Assembly (NCBI RefSeq): GCF_002078875.1
Contig: NC_034409.1
Span: forward strand, 60,589,244 to 60,653,243
Origin: Numida meleagris
Lineage: Eukaryota > Chordata > Aves > Galliformes > Numididae
Length of the DNA stretch: 64,000 nucleotides
Reading direction: 5' to 3'
Below, piece after piece: positions 47,793 through 59,425 of the stretch. The stretch's first letter is position 1. Every line of letters begins with the position of its first letter. A program made the translations under genes and the position numbers. A model generated the notes under the pieces. It made no database searches. It saw nothing but the letters and a program-made list of their open reading frames with translations, and was not told where the DNA came from.

Positions 47793-49756
47793 ATTTAGTT
47801 AAAAGATGCGGTAACAAAAAGCAGGCATACTGCATCTCCAGCTCAACCAGTTGCTCGTTTTTTTCTCTAGCAGAAAAGAATATGTGCCAAGCCTCTTCGA
47901 GTATCATGCAAGGAGATGCAGGTGGATTTTTCCTTTCTGCTGCTGTTAGGGCATGGCTATTAGGTTAATTATGTCCCATGCTGCTTATGGCTTTTAGAAC
48001 AGTCTAAGGACTTACGTCCCTACTCACTGGTATCACACTTTTGACAGGCTTGTCATAGGTGCCTGGGGCATCAGGGAAAGCCACTAGGAAGCGGTGACAT
48101 CCCATGGGTGTCCCAGCTCTAAGAGATAGCTCTGGATGGCTTTCAGCAGCCCCCATTGGGCTGCTAGACCCCCAGAGCTGGCAGTGAGACCCGTTCTGTG
48201 CTGTTTGTGGGCATTTCCCTGGATAACTGTGCCTTAGTGTGGCTCCATTCCCTTTGCTTTCTACCCCTGCACAGTGTTGGCTGTGCAAAAAACCCTGTAA
48301 CGTTCCAAGAGTGAGTGGGGAATTGTCAGGCTAGTGTTTTGTGCCCCCTTAATACCTCTGGCACCAGACCAAGGGCTGTTTAAGGCAGGACTGTGAGCAG
48401 AGCTTGCCAAGTGTTTAAGTGGTCTCTCTACATCTGAACTAAAAGAATTAAAATTCTTAGTGGATTATAGGTTGTATCCATGACAACAAACTCCCTCTCT
48501 TTCTCTTTTTTGGGGGGATCTCTTGTAGTATAAATGTGTTGCCAAACAAAACTCTTCAGTTTATTTTTTTAACTAATGTTTCACATAATAACAGCATTAA
48601 TTAAAAAGCAAAATAAGTGGTTGTCAGCATTTTGATGATTGTATATGTTTTATGCCTGCTATCTTCTTATGAGACTAGAAGTCTCTTGACTGTGCAAGTC
48701 AATAATGCTTTTGTTTGATAGTATTAGAGGGAATTTTGCAAGCCTAAAAGAAGTGAGGATCATTATTAACGGGAGTTCTTGTGCACTGTATACCTGTAGT
48801 AGTTAAAGGAGAAGCTGCTTAAATTTATTCTGACAATTGCAGATGCAGCATGGGAGGAATCGTTTGAATTATTCATTGTGCAACAAGGAAACATCCCACT
48901 TGTCCTCTCTTCAGAGTTGAAATCCCAGTCTGATTAAAATATGCTTTAAAATATATGGGGTTAATTTCTTCTTCTTCTTTTTTTTTTTAAGTAACTCTGC
49001 TGTTTCAAGACTTCTATTATAATTACCTATGAATGCAAGTTTTTAAAAAAAGATTGCTCTGATTTCTAGGAGAAATTGATTTTTTTTTTACATGAACTGC
49101 TTCTTGTAGAATAGATTTAATGAAATTCAGCTTTCTTTCATAAATAATGCAGCACTTGCATTTGATTAGGTGAAGCCTAGAGGAATTTCTACCTAATCAG
49201 ATGCATAGCAAGAAGGATATTGCCTACAGACTGTTACTATTATCAGTGGTGGTGGCAATGAAAACACAGCACTGTGTGCGTCCAGACTGAATGCTTTGTT
49301 TTCTTAAGAGAAGTTATAAAAGAACATATACATTGTAACAGCTGATTTTTTGCTAGAGTCCCCACTATTTGTAAAACAAGGTCTGCATTCTGGGTACTGC
49401 TATTATTGTGGCATGAAGAGACTCCACATTACCTTGAGACCTCATTGTGAGGTGTTTCTTACTCTTCCAAGAAATAAACTCACATGCGAAAGAGACAATC
49501 TTTGCATCAGGGAATTTTCTGTCAAGATAAACAAAGTAGCTATCAGAAATCATTGAGACCAATTCAGAAAATCTTGAAAAACAGCACAACCCTTGCAAGA
49601 GCGTAAAAGTGAAGAAGAAAGAAGTACATCTCCCTTCTTTTAGTAAGATAATAGATCACATGCAGCAAAAAGCAGAACAGTTTGCAGGTGGTATATCTGC
49701 AAATTTTGCAGAAACCTTTTGAGAGTTCTTTAGTAAATTTTGGGACACACAGGGAC

Positions 49757-50033
49757 ATGGCCAACCTCTTTTCAGTGCTCTGTGGGGACAGGACAAGGGG
49801 AAATGGCCATGGAGCATAGGAAGTTCCACACCAATATGCGAAAGAGCTTCTTCATGGTGAGGGTGATGGAGCACTGGAACAAGCTGCCCCAGGGAAGTTG
49901 TGAAGTCTCCTTCTCTGGAGATATTCAAGACCTGTCTGGACGCCTACCAGTGCAGCCTGCTGTAGGGAGCCTGCTTTGGCAGGGGGATCTCTAGAGGTCC
50001 CTTCCAACCCCTACATATTCTGTGATTCTGTGA
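49757..50033 (+). repeat. CR1 LINE 3' fragment (sense), different subtype
   Basis: 'ggccaacctcttttcagtgc', then 'aggaagttccacaccaatat', then 'gagggtgatggagcactgg', then 'ctctagaggtcccttccaac', ending attctgtgattctgtga. The plus frame at about 49800-49990 (NMRKSFFMVRVMEHWNKLP) is the LINE C-terminus of a subtype different from the 39039 and 55882 copies. Confidence 0.93.
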
Positions 50034-52399
50034 AATGTTGCTTTAATTAGTCATCTGTGGTCAAGTTTTATGATGTTCTGTAAATCCAGCCACAAGACTT
50101 TGTTCTGCCGTTTTATCCCCAGGAAGCTGCTATTAGAAGCAGTGGGTGCATATGGGTATACAGAGGGTAGACCATTAGACCTTTAGTCAACATCCATATT
50201 AATACATAGAAAAGGGTCTGGCCCCCATTCTGTAGCCCTGAGGACAGCTGGTATGAATTGGCCTGCAAGTATCTGAGAGATGGTAGCTGAGTGCAAGCTG
50301 ACTTTTGGGATCAGACCCCGGTCTGGGCTTAGCACTGGACCGCTCCTGGGAACTGTTTCAAGATGGCCCATGCTCTGGCTCTGGTTGCTTTACTCTAGGT
50401 GTTGCTGTCTTAGGGCTTGGTTATGCTCTCTGCCGAGCTCAGCTGAGTGTCATCTTGCTCTATCACCATGCTAAAGTGATATTCCAATAAAAATTTAAAG
50501 AACTGAACCCTAGCAGCAAAGCCCAACACCACTGCCTTATCTCCCTGTGCTCAGATTTTTCTCCTAACGTTTGTTCGGATATGCAAAATTGCAACTGTCA
50601 TAAGTTCTTCAGGCCAGATGCTAAGCTGGCTTAAGCTGACAATTTGTGCTGGTTGAGGTTCTGTTTTTTTCACTTATATTTCTTGGAAAGGGCAATGAGA
50701 TGTAATGAATAAATGTAAAACATAAGAAATAGAGCCCAGGATACATGGAGTTGTGTCTGCATCCCATGATTTGCTGTCGAGAGATTTTAGCGCTGAGCTC
50801 AGAAATGTATTTATGGAACTGCTGGTAGGAACTGTACAGTTTAGAGGAGAAATCAGTGCTGTTTTTTAATCTTGAATTTTCATCCCTCTGCAAATTGTTG
50901 CAAGCAAATCTCCTGGGCCTTAAATGTCATGCGGAGCAATAGAGGCCAAGAGTAGAATTAATTTCTGAAAGTTTGAGGACAAAACTGTCGGGTTTTGTAA
51001 AATGTTCATGTGTTTCTGGATTTCCCAAGAATTGTCTGAAATGTTTCTGTCCACTTACACATCAAGTGACTTCATGTCAGACGTAAGAGCTCTTTTTATA
51101 TGAGTACTGACAAATGGGATGCTTGGCTTTTATCGTAGCCAAATGGAAAACAAGGCTCAAATATAACTACCAAATCATTTTAGTTGAAAGCAACGTCAAA
51201 ATCACGTGGAATCAATAGGAAGCAAGACTGACCCTTTCGTTGTTTGCCAAAGGGTAGATAGAACATTCTTTACTCAAGATGGTGGTCTGAGGTATCATAC
51301 AGAACTGCATCCCATGTGGTGAAAAGTGGGCAAGCGCGATCCTGTCCATTGCTCCACTGCCATTCCTGTGGAAATTTTCCCCCAGACTTCTTCATCCACC
51401 GAGGCTTAACCTTGCTGGCCAGTGGAGTTTAGGGCTAGGGTACGACTCAGACCCTATCCACTGATCGCTTTGTCTTTTACTGACTCTTCTCCAAGTACAG
51501 GCAGCCTCTCATATCCAGAAGTGCTTCAGACTGGCTGGGTAGCTTCAGTGATGGAAAGTGATGCTATTTTCGTGACAACTGGAGGCTAGCTTTGGATTTC
51601 CTACTATTTGTTTCTCTGTAACAAGATCAATAAAGGACCTCCTCCAAAATCAGTTAAGCCACGAATGCAGGTAGTGTGGGTGAATGTTGTGCAGATAGTT
51701 CAGATGGTGGTTTGTACATGAAAACTGCACCTGAAGGCTTGCATCAGGAGAAGTGATTACCTCTGACAGACAAGATGCTTATCTGTACACGAGGGATGTT
51801 GACAGAGCCTGTAGTCATTAGATATGAGTGGTGGTTATTACACTTACCCTTTGTCTGTGTAATACTCTGAGTTTAAAAAAAACATACACAGCTGCATCCT
51901 TGGATGCTCTCTCCTCAATGATGTGGCTGTGCGATCTTTGTCTGCCAGGCTCTGTGTTGGGTGGAAAAAGAGTTTTGGGACCTTTTTCTTGCTTAGTTGT
52001 AGGAAACATCCTGAATTTGTTCCTGGTGCACGTCCTCTTTTCTGAGTTTCCCCATGTGTTCCTGGCTTCACCCCCAAATAAGACCCTGCCAGAATCACTT
52101 ATATGCTGTGGAATGAAAATGTGAATGATACAAATGTTGCAGCAGTGTATAAAATACTAAATTATTCATGGTACTTAAGTACAGAAAATCCCAGGGCTGA
52201 ACTGACAAAATGAAGAACTCCAGGCAAGGAAAAAAAACAACATGGAAAGTCTTAGATTAAAAACATTCTCAAAATTGAGAGTTAGACCACATTATAATCT
52301 TAATCTCTGCTTCTTTTAAAAGCCCTTCCTCATGCCATACCCTGGGCTATAACAGCTAACCTCTTTTAATGTCATTATCCACATCTCTTTCCCATGAAT

Positions 52400-52557
52400 T
52401 ACAAAGCTATTATCCACACTTTACAAACAGGGACCTAAGGCAAAGAAATGCCAAATGACTTGTCCTGGCTTGAAAGAGAAGATGTGCACTGGCAGCAGGA
52501 TTTGAGGCTAGGTCTCCTCAGACTGAGGCCTTGGCCATCCTAACCTACTTCCTCCCT
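52400..52557 (+). repeat. MIR-type SINE relic
   Basis: 'tattatccacactttacaaa', then 'cagggacctaaggcaaag', 'aatgacttgtcctgg', 'ggcagcaggatttgaggcta' and 'ggtctcctcagactgaggcc' match the MIR order: ATTATCCCCATTTTACAGAT, GAAACTGAGGC, AAGTGACTTGCCC, GCAGAGCTGGGATTTGAACC, AGGTCTCCTGACT. This is the best-preserved MIR-like copy in the window and is a very old amniote insertion. Confidence 0.65.
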
Positions 52558-53543
52558 GTCATGAATAAAATGAGCATCAAGACAGGGTCTGTGGTCACCT
52601 TCCTTTCCAGCTGGTCTCCCAGCTTACCTGGGACCTCTGTGGGCATCCCTCTTGTATTTGTTCATTATCTTCATGAACCTCAGTTTTCACTCATCTGTGA
52701 TACAGAGGGCTCTGGATCAATTTCACCTCTGGAGTTTTCCAGTGAAAAACCTACAAACTGAAGTTTTATTGCAGGAGCACAATTTTGCCAGAGAGCTGAA
52801 GCAGCTGAGTGGACAACAAAGTGCTTTTGAATTCGTAGGGAATTTTAACAGAGATACATTGGGCCCAACGTGAAATGTTTTAACTGAAACAGATTTAAAT
52901 GTTTGTTTTGAACAATTAAAAGAAGAACCAAGTGGTAAAAAAAAAAATTACAGCTAGAAGCTCAGGGAATTCATATTATAATGCACTCTGTTTCCAGATT
53001 TTTTTATCGTTTTGCTTCATCCTGAAAACATGGTTCAGCAGCTGATTTCAAGTTTCACTTTGCCCTTTATTAATGTCACTTTTATTGTGGAAAACAGATA
53101 TTAAAAAAAAAAGCCACAGATCAGTTTAGCAGTGTTGTGTTGGTTTCCGTATATGTCAAAACATATTTCCATTGGAAACATATTTGTGACTAAGCGGTTC
53201 TTGCTTGTTCGAGAAACATTTTGAATAAAAACATTCAGGCTGCTCTGATCACTCTGCGTTTTGCTTGGAGGGTAAAACAGACTTTCAAAGCTGTTCGCTG
53301 TTCCCTTCTGCCCTGGAAGCATAAGGGAGCTGTAGGAGAAGATCTGATTTACAATCTCTTTGGGAGTTGAAAAGGTTCCTCATGATACCATCAGGACCTG
53401 CAGCAAATGAAGGGAAGTTGTTGTTTTCTAACTGACATCCTTCCCATTACCGAGTGCCAGACAGCAGTGGTGGCTGGACAGGTGACTTGGGCTTTGTGTG
53501 TCACTTAATGAGCTTCTGTAACTTGATATTTCTTTTTTCACAG

Positions 53544-53687
53544 ACTGTACCCTCGTCATGCAAGTGCTCTCAACAACCTGGGGACACTGACCAAAGATGT
53601 GGTGGAGGCAAAGGACTACTACAGACGGGCCCTTCAGTTAAACCCTCAGCACAATCGAGCTCTCTTCAATCTTGGCAACCTGCTCAA
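53544..53687 (+). CDS. TMTC1: TMTC1 internal exon D: TPR repeat 2 and first helix of TPR 3
   Basis: The exon is 144 bp. One base completes a lysine codon (aa|a), 47 codons follow from LYPRHASALNNLGTL to ALFNLGNLL, and two bases (aa) are left over. Repeat 2 covers ASALNNLGTLTKD, VVEAKDYYRRAL and QLNPQH. It spans 31 residues rather than 34, the loss falling in the turn between the two helices. Helix A of repeat 3 begins at NRALFNLGNLL. The acceptor is tttttcacag, ending at 53543, and the donor is gtaagt from 53688. Flanking introns are phase 2. The open frame seen here in another phase (53454-53771) is a shadow of this exon. Confidence 0.96.
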
Positions 53688-54495
53688 GTAAGTTGTACAC
53701 AGACCTGGGGCCAAGGAAATCCAGATTCTCTCTGTGCACATCACCACAGTGGGTTTTCTGCCAACTGGTAAAGGAATGGCGTTAGTTCTTACTGCTGGCA
53801 CGGAGACAAGGCTTAGTCTGGATGTCCTTATGCTGTCTGCCAGGTCAGTTCAGGTGCTGTTTACAGTGATGCTTCAGCTGGAGGGCATTCACTTGTTCCA
53901 AATTAGGCATCAAAAAATGAGGAGTGTAAACCCAAACCAGTCACCTGAGATTTCCATCTCAGTGGAGAGGTGTAAACCTTTCCAGTGAAGCAAGCCATGT
54001 TGTTCAAAGGCAGGCATTTGATGCAGATCTAATGAATAACACATACCCAGCAGATACCTCAGAGCAAGTTCCCACTTCTCCTTGTTAGTTAGCTGTAACT
54101 GGAAGGTCAGCTGTATAGTTTCAGTATAAGCCCCTAACTTTTGAGATGCTTGAGAGGCAGAAGAGAAGGTTCATCCCATTCCAGGGGTGGGCTGGGTCTG
54201 TGTTTGAGGGGAAAGCTGGCTTACATCCCTATGTGGTTACTCCACTGAGCAAGAAAATGAGTTGATCAATTCCTAATTTGACGTGTTGTCATTTAGAGCA
54301 TTAGCCTTTAGCAAGGAGAATAGTAATCATAATCTTGCAAATTAATTTGATTTACCATTTCTAAAGTCTGAACTTGGATTTACAAGAAAAGCTTTGCCAC
54401 TATGTTAAAATCTACTAGAGTGCAATTAAACAAAATGAATCTCTATTACTGCATTGCTATGTTTTTGTCATGATAGTATTGTGGGTTTTTCCCTT

Positions 54496-54520
54496 CCCTG
54501 CCCTGCCCTGCCCTGGCCTG
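54496..54520 (+). repeat. (CCCTG)n short tandem repeat
   Basis: Four perfect CCCTG units in a row, then a degenerate fifth (gcctg), within the intron. Confidence 0.9.
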
Positions 54521-55881
54521 ACACTTTGAGTGTGAAGTTTGTGAAGGATATTAAGTGGATTGCTGAAGCTCTGCCTGGTTCATTTGGTAATGGAGAAGTT
54601 GTCAGAGTAATACTACAGGTAAATCTGATGCTTTGGGGTTAGAATATGGCAGAGAAGTAGTTCCTATGTAGAAGGCAGGTTAGTGCTTTACTGGAAATAC
54701 TCATGAGAAAGGTTAAGACAGTCTTATTGCAAGATAGATGAAAAGTCTATATTATTTGTGAGATTTGGTTGATTGAAATTAACCTTAGATGGCAATGCTA
54801 TTTAAAAATATATAGTCTTTTTATTCCATCACATTTGCTTTAGTTACTATTCTCTGTGATTTTTTTTTTCCAAATATGAAATATTAATACAAAAAGACAA
54901 AAGGCAGAAGCAGCATCAAGATATTCTATGTCAATAACACTTAAATCTGGCAAGCTGATGGGCTCTTATGACCCAGCAGATGGGCAGAAACTGGATTTGT
55001 TGTGCTGGCAAAGTGTAAAGGAGGCCTGTGGGAAATTGTCTTGTTTTGTGTGCAATATGTCATGTTTTTCCTGATGCGATATTTAAGACACTGTGTGTCG
55101 CATCAGGTTGTGTGTGCTCTGCATCCTGTGGTACCACGTATTGCGATATGTTAAAGGTTTAAGATACTTCTGCTAACCTCTTTAAAACAAAGCTCTCAGG
55201 TTCCCTCTCCCCTTTTCCCATGCCCATTTACTCCTATATTTTGAAATTTTTTTAGGCTTCCAAAGCAACCTATTGCATCTGGATACAATAAGAGTATTAA
55301 TTGCAATAGAAAATGGCTGTATCTTCCCATTTAGGTAGAATTGCTGGTGAGGGATGAGCACGTATATGTGTAATGCAGAAGCACCAGCACTTCTGCGTAA
55401 GGTTTACTAATTCTGAAGAATGTACAGGGAGGCAAGTTACCACCATTCATCAGTTTAATGGAGAGGTACTCGTGTTACTGAGGGTGGCCAGGCAGTCAGT
55501 CTCCGCCAAGTTCTCGGTACTGGTGGCAGCTGACTGGTGTAGTGTCTGCCCTGGCATTACCCCCAGTGGATACCGGTGGAGGCTGGCTGGCAAGGTGTCT
55601 GTGCCACCCCTCAGTACTGTGGCCATATATATAACAGCAGGAAACAGTAAGGCATCACGTATCAGGATAAGCAAAGTCATTCACAGAAAGCAAAGGAGAC
55701 TTAGTTACAGCTGCAGAGCAGTTTCTCACAAACAAGCTTCTTCTAGCTACATGCAGAATCTAGAGGTAGTTTACCTGTGTTCCCAAGCTCGTGCTAGCCC
55801 TTTCTCACAGGCTCATTGCCTGTTCAGGCTGTGATCTGTATTTTTCCACACAACATGGAAAGCAGATGCTGTGTAGACAGC

Positions 55882-56155
55882 AGGTAACAGTGAAAGAACA
55901 AGAGGGAATGGCCTTAAATTGCACCAGGGGAGGTTCAGGTTGGATGTTAGGAAACATTTCTTCTCAGAAAGAGTGGTGATGCATTGGAACAGGCTGCCCA
56001 GGGAGGTGGTGGAGTCACCATCCCTGGAGGTGTTCAAGAACCGTGTGGATGTGGCACTGAGGGACGTGATCAGTGGGCGTGGTGGCGGTGAGCTGATAGC
56101 TGGACTGGATGATCTTAGTGGTCGTTTCCAACCTTAGTGATTCTGTGATTCTTTG
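55882..56155 (+). repeat. CR1 LINE 3' fragment (sense)
   Basis: 'aagagggaatggccttaaat', then 'ggttggatgttaggaaacat', then 'gaacaggctgcccagggagg' and 'gaggtgttcaagaaccgtgt', ending gtgattctgtgattctttga. The plus frame at 55919-56137 ([19 protein letters not shown]) is LINE C-terminus. It is a younger-looking copy with few differences from its subtype. Confidence 0.94.
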
Positions 56156-58026
56156 AATTTCTACCAAATTATCCCTTTATTCAACTTAATCTGGAGCATG
56201 CTCTGAGAGACTGTGGTCTGCTGGGAAGAAATGAGTGCTGTGCTGTGTGTATAGGGCAAGCAGAATTCTGCAGACACTAAATGCTATTACAATCTAGGTA
56301 ATGGACTGAAATTTTCAGAATATTACAGGCGGATATTGCTTTCTGGCTGTGACATGAGACATTGGAAAGGCTGTTTTGATATTTAAACTGATGGCAGTGA
56401 GAGGATAAAAGGTTAGAGCATAGAAAGGATTTTCTGTCCTCTTAACAGAGGCTTTGGTGGCTATACCAGAGACAGATCAGAAAGAGCCACATCTGCAACA
56501 TCCAAATCATGTCCAGTAACTGCATTACGTATAGTGGCACATGTAACAAAATGGTCTGGCATCTGGCATGGAATTCCCAGTCAAATTCTGCTGCATTCCT
56601 TACATCCACTGAAATGTGATTGCAGATACTAGATTTCACCTCTGCAGTGCTGGGAAAGGGGAATTCCAGGGTTTTGGAAAGATGGGATTGCTATTCTCAT
56701 CCAGGAATCTGCTGCTCATTACTGCCTGGATATAAGCTGTCTGTTCGAGCATCTGTTGCTTGTGATTTAAGCTCGAGTAAAAATTTGTTTGGAGGGCAAC
56801 AGGATGGAAATTTTTCATCATTATTATTTTGTTTTCTCTGGATACGCTTGATGAGAAAGAGATTCCATTTTCTGTTTGCATATGATGAAGAAAACTATAC
56901 GCCAGGAGATGAATGTTCTCAGGAATTATTGCAGGACAAAGGCTGAATAAACCACTGGTTTTGTTTACATAGCCTAAAATAAAATTGTATGTCATCATTT
57001 TCTTGCCTACTATAAATATTGGACAGTGCATAATTAAACAACACGGACAGATCTCTTAGTTAAAATAACCCCAGAAGGTGGCCTGCCTGAAAGTGAGAAA
57101 TCGCCTTTTCTGATTTTGTGTTCCAAAGCAGCTAAACGCTGCTTTCTTTTGTTTTGTTTCAAAGTTTCCTGTTACATAAATATTTAACTCCTCTATATAG
57201 ATTCAGTTTTGTTGAGATACCGCTTGAAAAACTGAGATAAATATGTATCATTGAGAATACCTCACATAAATTTATAGCCCGTGGGATATTCTGTAAAGAG
57301 ACAAGAAATAAAATATTATGAACATTTGAAGTAAATATTTAGGATCTTAGCTTTCTTTTGCAGAATGGGAGGGAACTTACTCTTTGCTGTACTGTCTCTC
57401 TCCATACATAAAGCACTCTAATATTCAGTGCAGCATTTCTTATGAAGAAATGCCTCATAACTCTTACGTGCTTTGAGAGTCTTATGGCTGAATTTTCAAG
57501 GAGAAAGTGAAATGCCTAGAAACAATGTCCCCTGAGATCTTGAGTTTATTCAAAGGGATGATTCTCTTCTGCATGTAGAGTACCACAAGGTGTTCTGTGC
57601 ATTTTTTGCTCTGATTTGTTCCAAGTTTAGTGAACCCATCTAGTCAGAGGAAGGAGGGTTGCCTGCCTCCCTAATACAGGCTTTTGGGTATGTATGTATT
57701 TGAATGTGCTAACATGGGCTTGTGTAAGTGTCTGAAAACATGGGAAAACATCAGGTAGATATTATGTGTATTGAGATACAAGATCAGGAAGTGAAATGTT
57801 CCTTTCTTCCTTTCAAAGAAGCAAACTGAACAATAACATTCAGTGATGCTACATCTGGCTTTCTGGATGATCTCTGGTTAGAATACTCTTTATTGTTTGA
57901 AGTGCTGAAGTTGTACCTCAGCATCACATATATATTTTAGCTCACTTAAAAAAAAAACAACACAAAAGCAAAACAAAAATAAACCACAACAAATGCTGGC
58001 AGCATCAAGTTTACCAAAGATTGAAA

Positions 58027-58515
58027 GAATAACTCAGGTTGGAACAAACCTCTTGGAGATCATTTAGTCAGTCCCACAGCTCAAAGTGGGTCAAATTGCA
58101 TTGTGTTGCTCAGGGCTTTGTTCAGGTGAGTCTTGAACATCTCCAAGGACAGCCTTGACCTTTTCAGTGTCTCTCTGCTGGCCTTCCTCAGGTATGATCA
58201 TGCTCTTCTTCCATGGGAGAGCCCAACACTAGGCATTGCTCCAATATCAAAAATATTATAAGAAAGGCAAGGATCATCTCCCTGGGCTCACTAATTTAGG
58301 ACACTGTTGTCCTTCTTCTCCACAAAGGGCCAATGGCCAACACGTTGTCCACCAGGACCTCCAGAGCCCTTCCTGCAGAGCTGCTTTCCAGCCTGTTGTC
58401 CCCCAGCATGTGCTGGTGCATGGAGCTATCCAGCTCCAGATGCAGGACATGAATCTGGTTTTGTTCAACTTTTGGAGTTTCCTGTCAGACCTGATCCTTC
58501 TGAAAAGCAGCCTTT
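58027..58515 (-). repeat. Diverged CR1-type LINE segment (antisense)
   Basis: The left part reads 'gaataactcaggttggaaca', then 'ggagatcatttagtcagtcc' and 'ttgctcagggctttgttcag' (an antisense CR1 3' UTR). The right part reads 'ttgtccaccaggacctccag', 'cagagctgctttccagcc', 'gtgctggtgcatggagctat' and 'tgcaggacatgaatctgg'. That is the well-known antisense CR1 ORF2 stretch (GTCCACCAGGACCCCCAG, CTGGTGCATGGGGTTATTCC, TGCAGGACCCTGCACTTG). The portion between about 58176 and 58300 is degraded. Overlapping frames on both strands near 58274-58615 are repeat translation. Confidence 0.8.
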
Positions 58516-59307
58516 CCTTGCACTGTATTGCCCAGTGCCCTGGTTTGGTGTCGTCCATCCACAAAGTATAGAAGAAAACCAAAGGAGTGCATCTCAGTTA
58601 TCTGAATTGATTTAAACCCAGGGAGTTGAACAGACTTAGGAGTTTCCTTTCAGACAGTTACACACTACAAGCTTCCCTTGGATTACAGTGTAAAACCGAG
58701 ATGAGATGTTTAGAACTGTTGTGGAGCCCTACTGAGTTCCATGTTTCTGGCTTTAATGCAGTCAAACTAACTTCATATTGTAAAACAAATCTTGAAAATT
58801 AGAAAGTCCTCTAGAGCACTAATTCCTAGGTTACTTTTCTGTTGTGAATGAAATTTGCTCCAGTGCTAATAATAGCCCACACACAGGCCTGCGGATCCCC
58901 AGGCTTCTGTGGGGTAGTTTAAGCTGATGCTTCTCAAACTGCTGGGCACTTGCAAAAATACGTAAATGATGCTCCAGGGGGAAGGAGCTACTCCTTGCAT
59001 TCCGCTCTGCCATGCTGGTTGTGAAGGGCTGGAGACTCAAGTGGAAGAGGGAATTAGGAGAGGGCATTGTAAACTAAGGTAATTTGGGGAAAAATAGGAT
59101 TAAGTGATCATAGGCTCCTTGTGTCAGTTGAATTTGTTCCTCTCTCTGTCATGTTGAAGGTATATATTACCTAGCTTTTCCTGCTGTAGATCCTCAGTTT
59201 ATGGTGAATTAGTGTATCGGACTGTTCTCCCAGCACTCAGTGTTCTCCCAGATTGCATGAGATTTGTATAAACTACAGCCTTGATTCTGAAAAGTGCTGA
59301 ATATGTT

Positions 59308-59425
59308 GGCCCTGGTCCAGGAAAGCACTTCAGCCAGTAATTAATTTTCAACTTGCATACATAAAAGTTAAGTATGTGTTTAAGTGCTTGGCCAGAGCAG
59401 TCAGAATCTTGCAGGACTGAGCCCT
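59308..59425. repeat. Old palindromic repeat, archosaur/turtle type
   Basis: The left arm is ggccctggtccaggaaagca, then cttcagcc. The right arm runs 'aagttaagtatgtgtttaag', 'tgcttggcc' and ends 'cttgcaggactgagccct'. Its reverse complement aligns with the left arm. The pattern 'agttaagcatgtgcttaagtgctttgcaggatc...ggccc' is that of a palindromic repeat I recall as frequent in turtle, crocodile and bird genomes. The inverted arms are visible; the family link is from memory. Confidence 0.5.

Larger units (their letters stand above)
36316..53543 (+). other. TMTC1: TMTC1 intron, 17,228 bp
   Basis: The longest complete intron here, phase 2, with donor gtaagt and acceptor tcttttttcacag. It contains a possible MIR relic (36770-36935), the mariner remnant (37802-38349), a 25-bp duplication (38522-38571), CR1 copies at 39039-39409, 39912-40075, 44908-45141, 46207-46256, 47515-47792 and 49757-50033, and MIR-like relics at 47405-47485 and 52400-52557. 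The stretches 40076-44907 and 50034-52399 look unique, apart from short A-runs and the AT-rich 43780-43930 segment. The 209-codon minus-strand frame at 36663-37292 has no recognisable domain. Confidence 0.85.

Noticed and set aside
54460..54530. Pyrimidine-rich CCCTG run considered as a splice acceptor or promoter element
   Set aside because: No coding exon follows it and a simple tandem repeat explains it.
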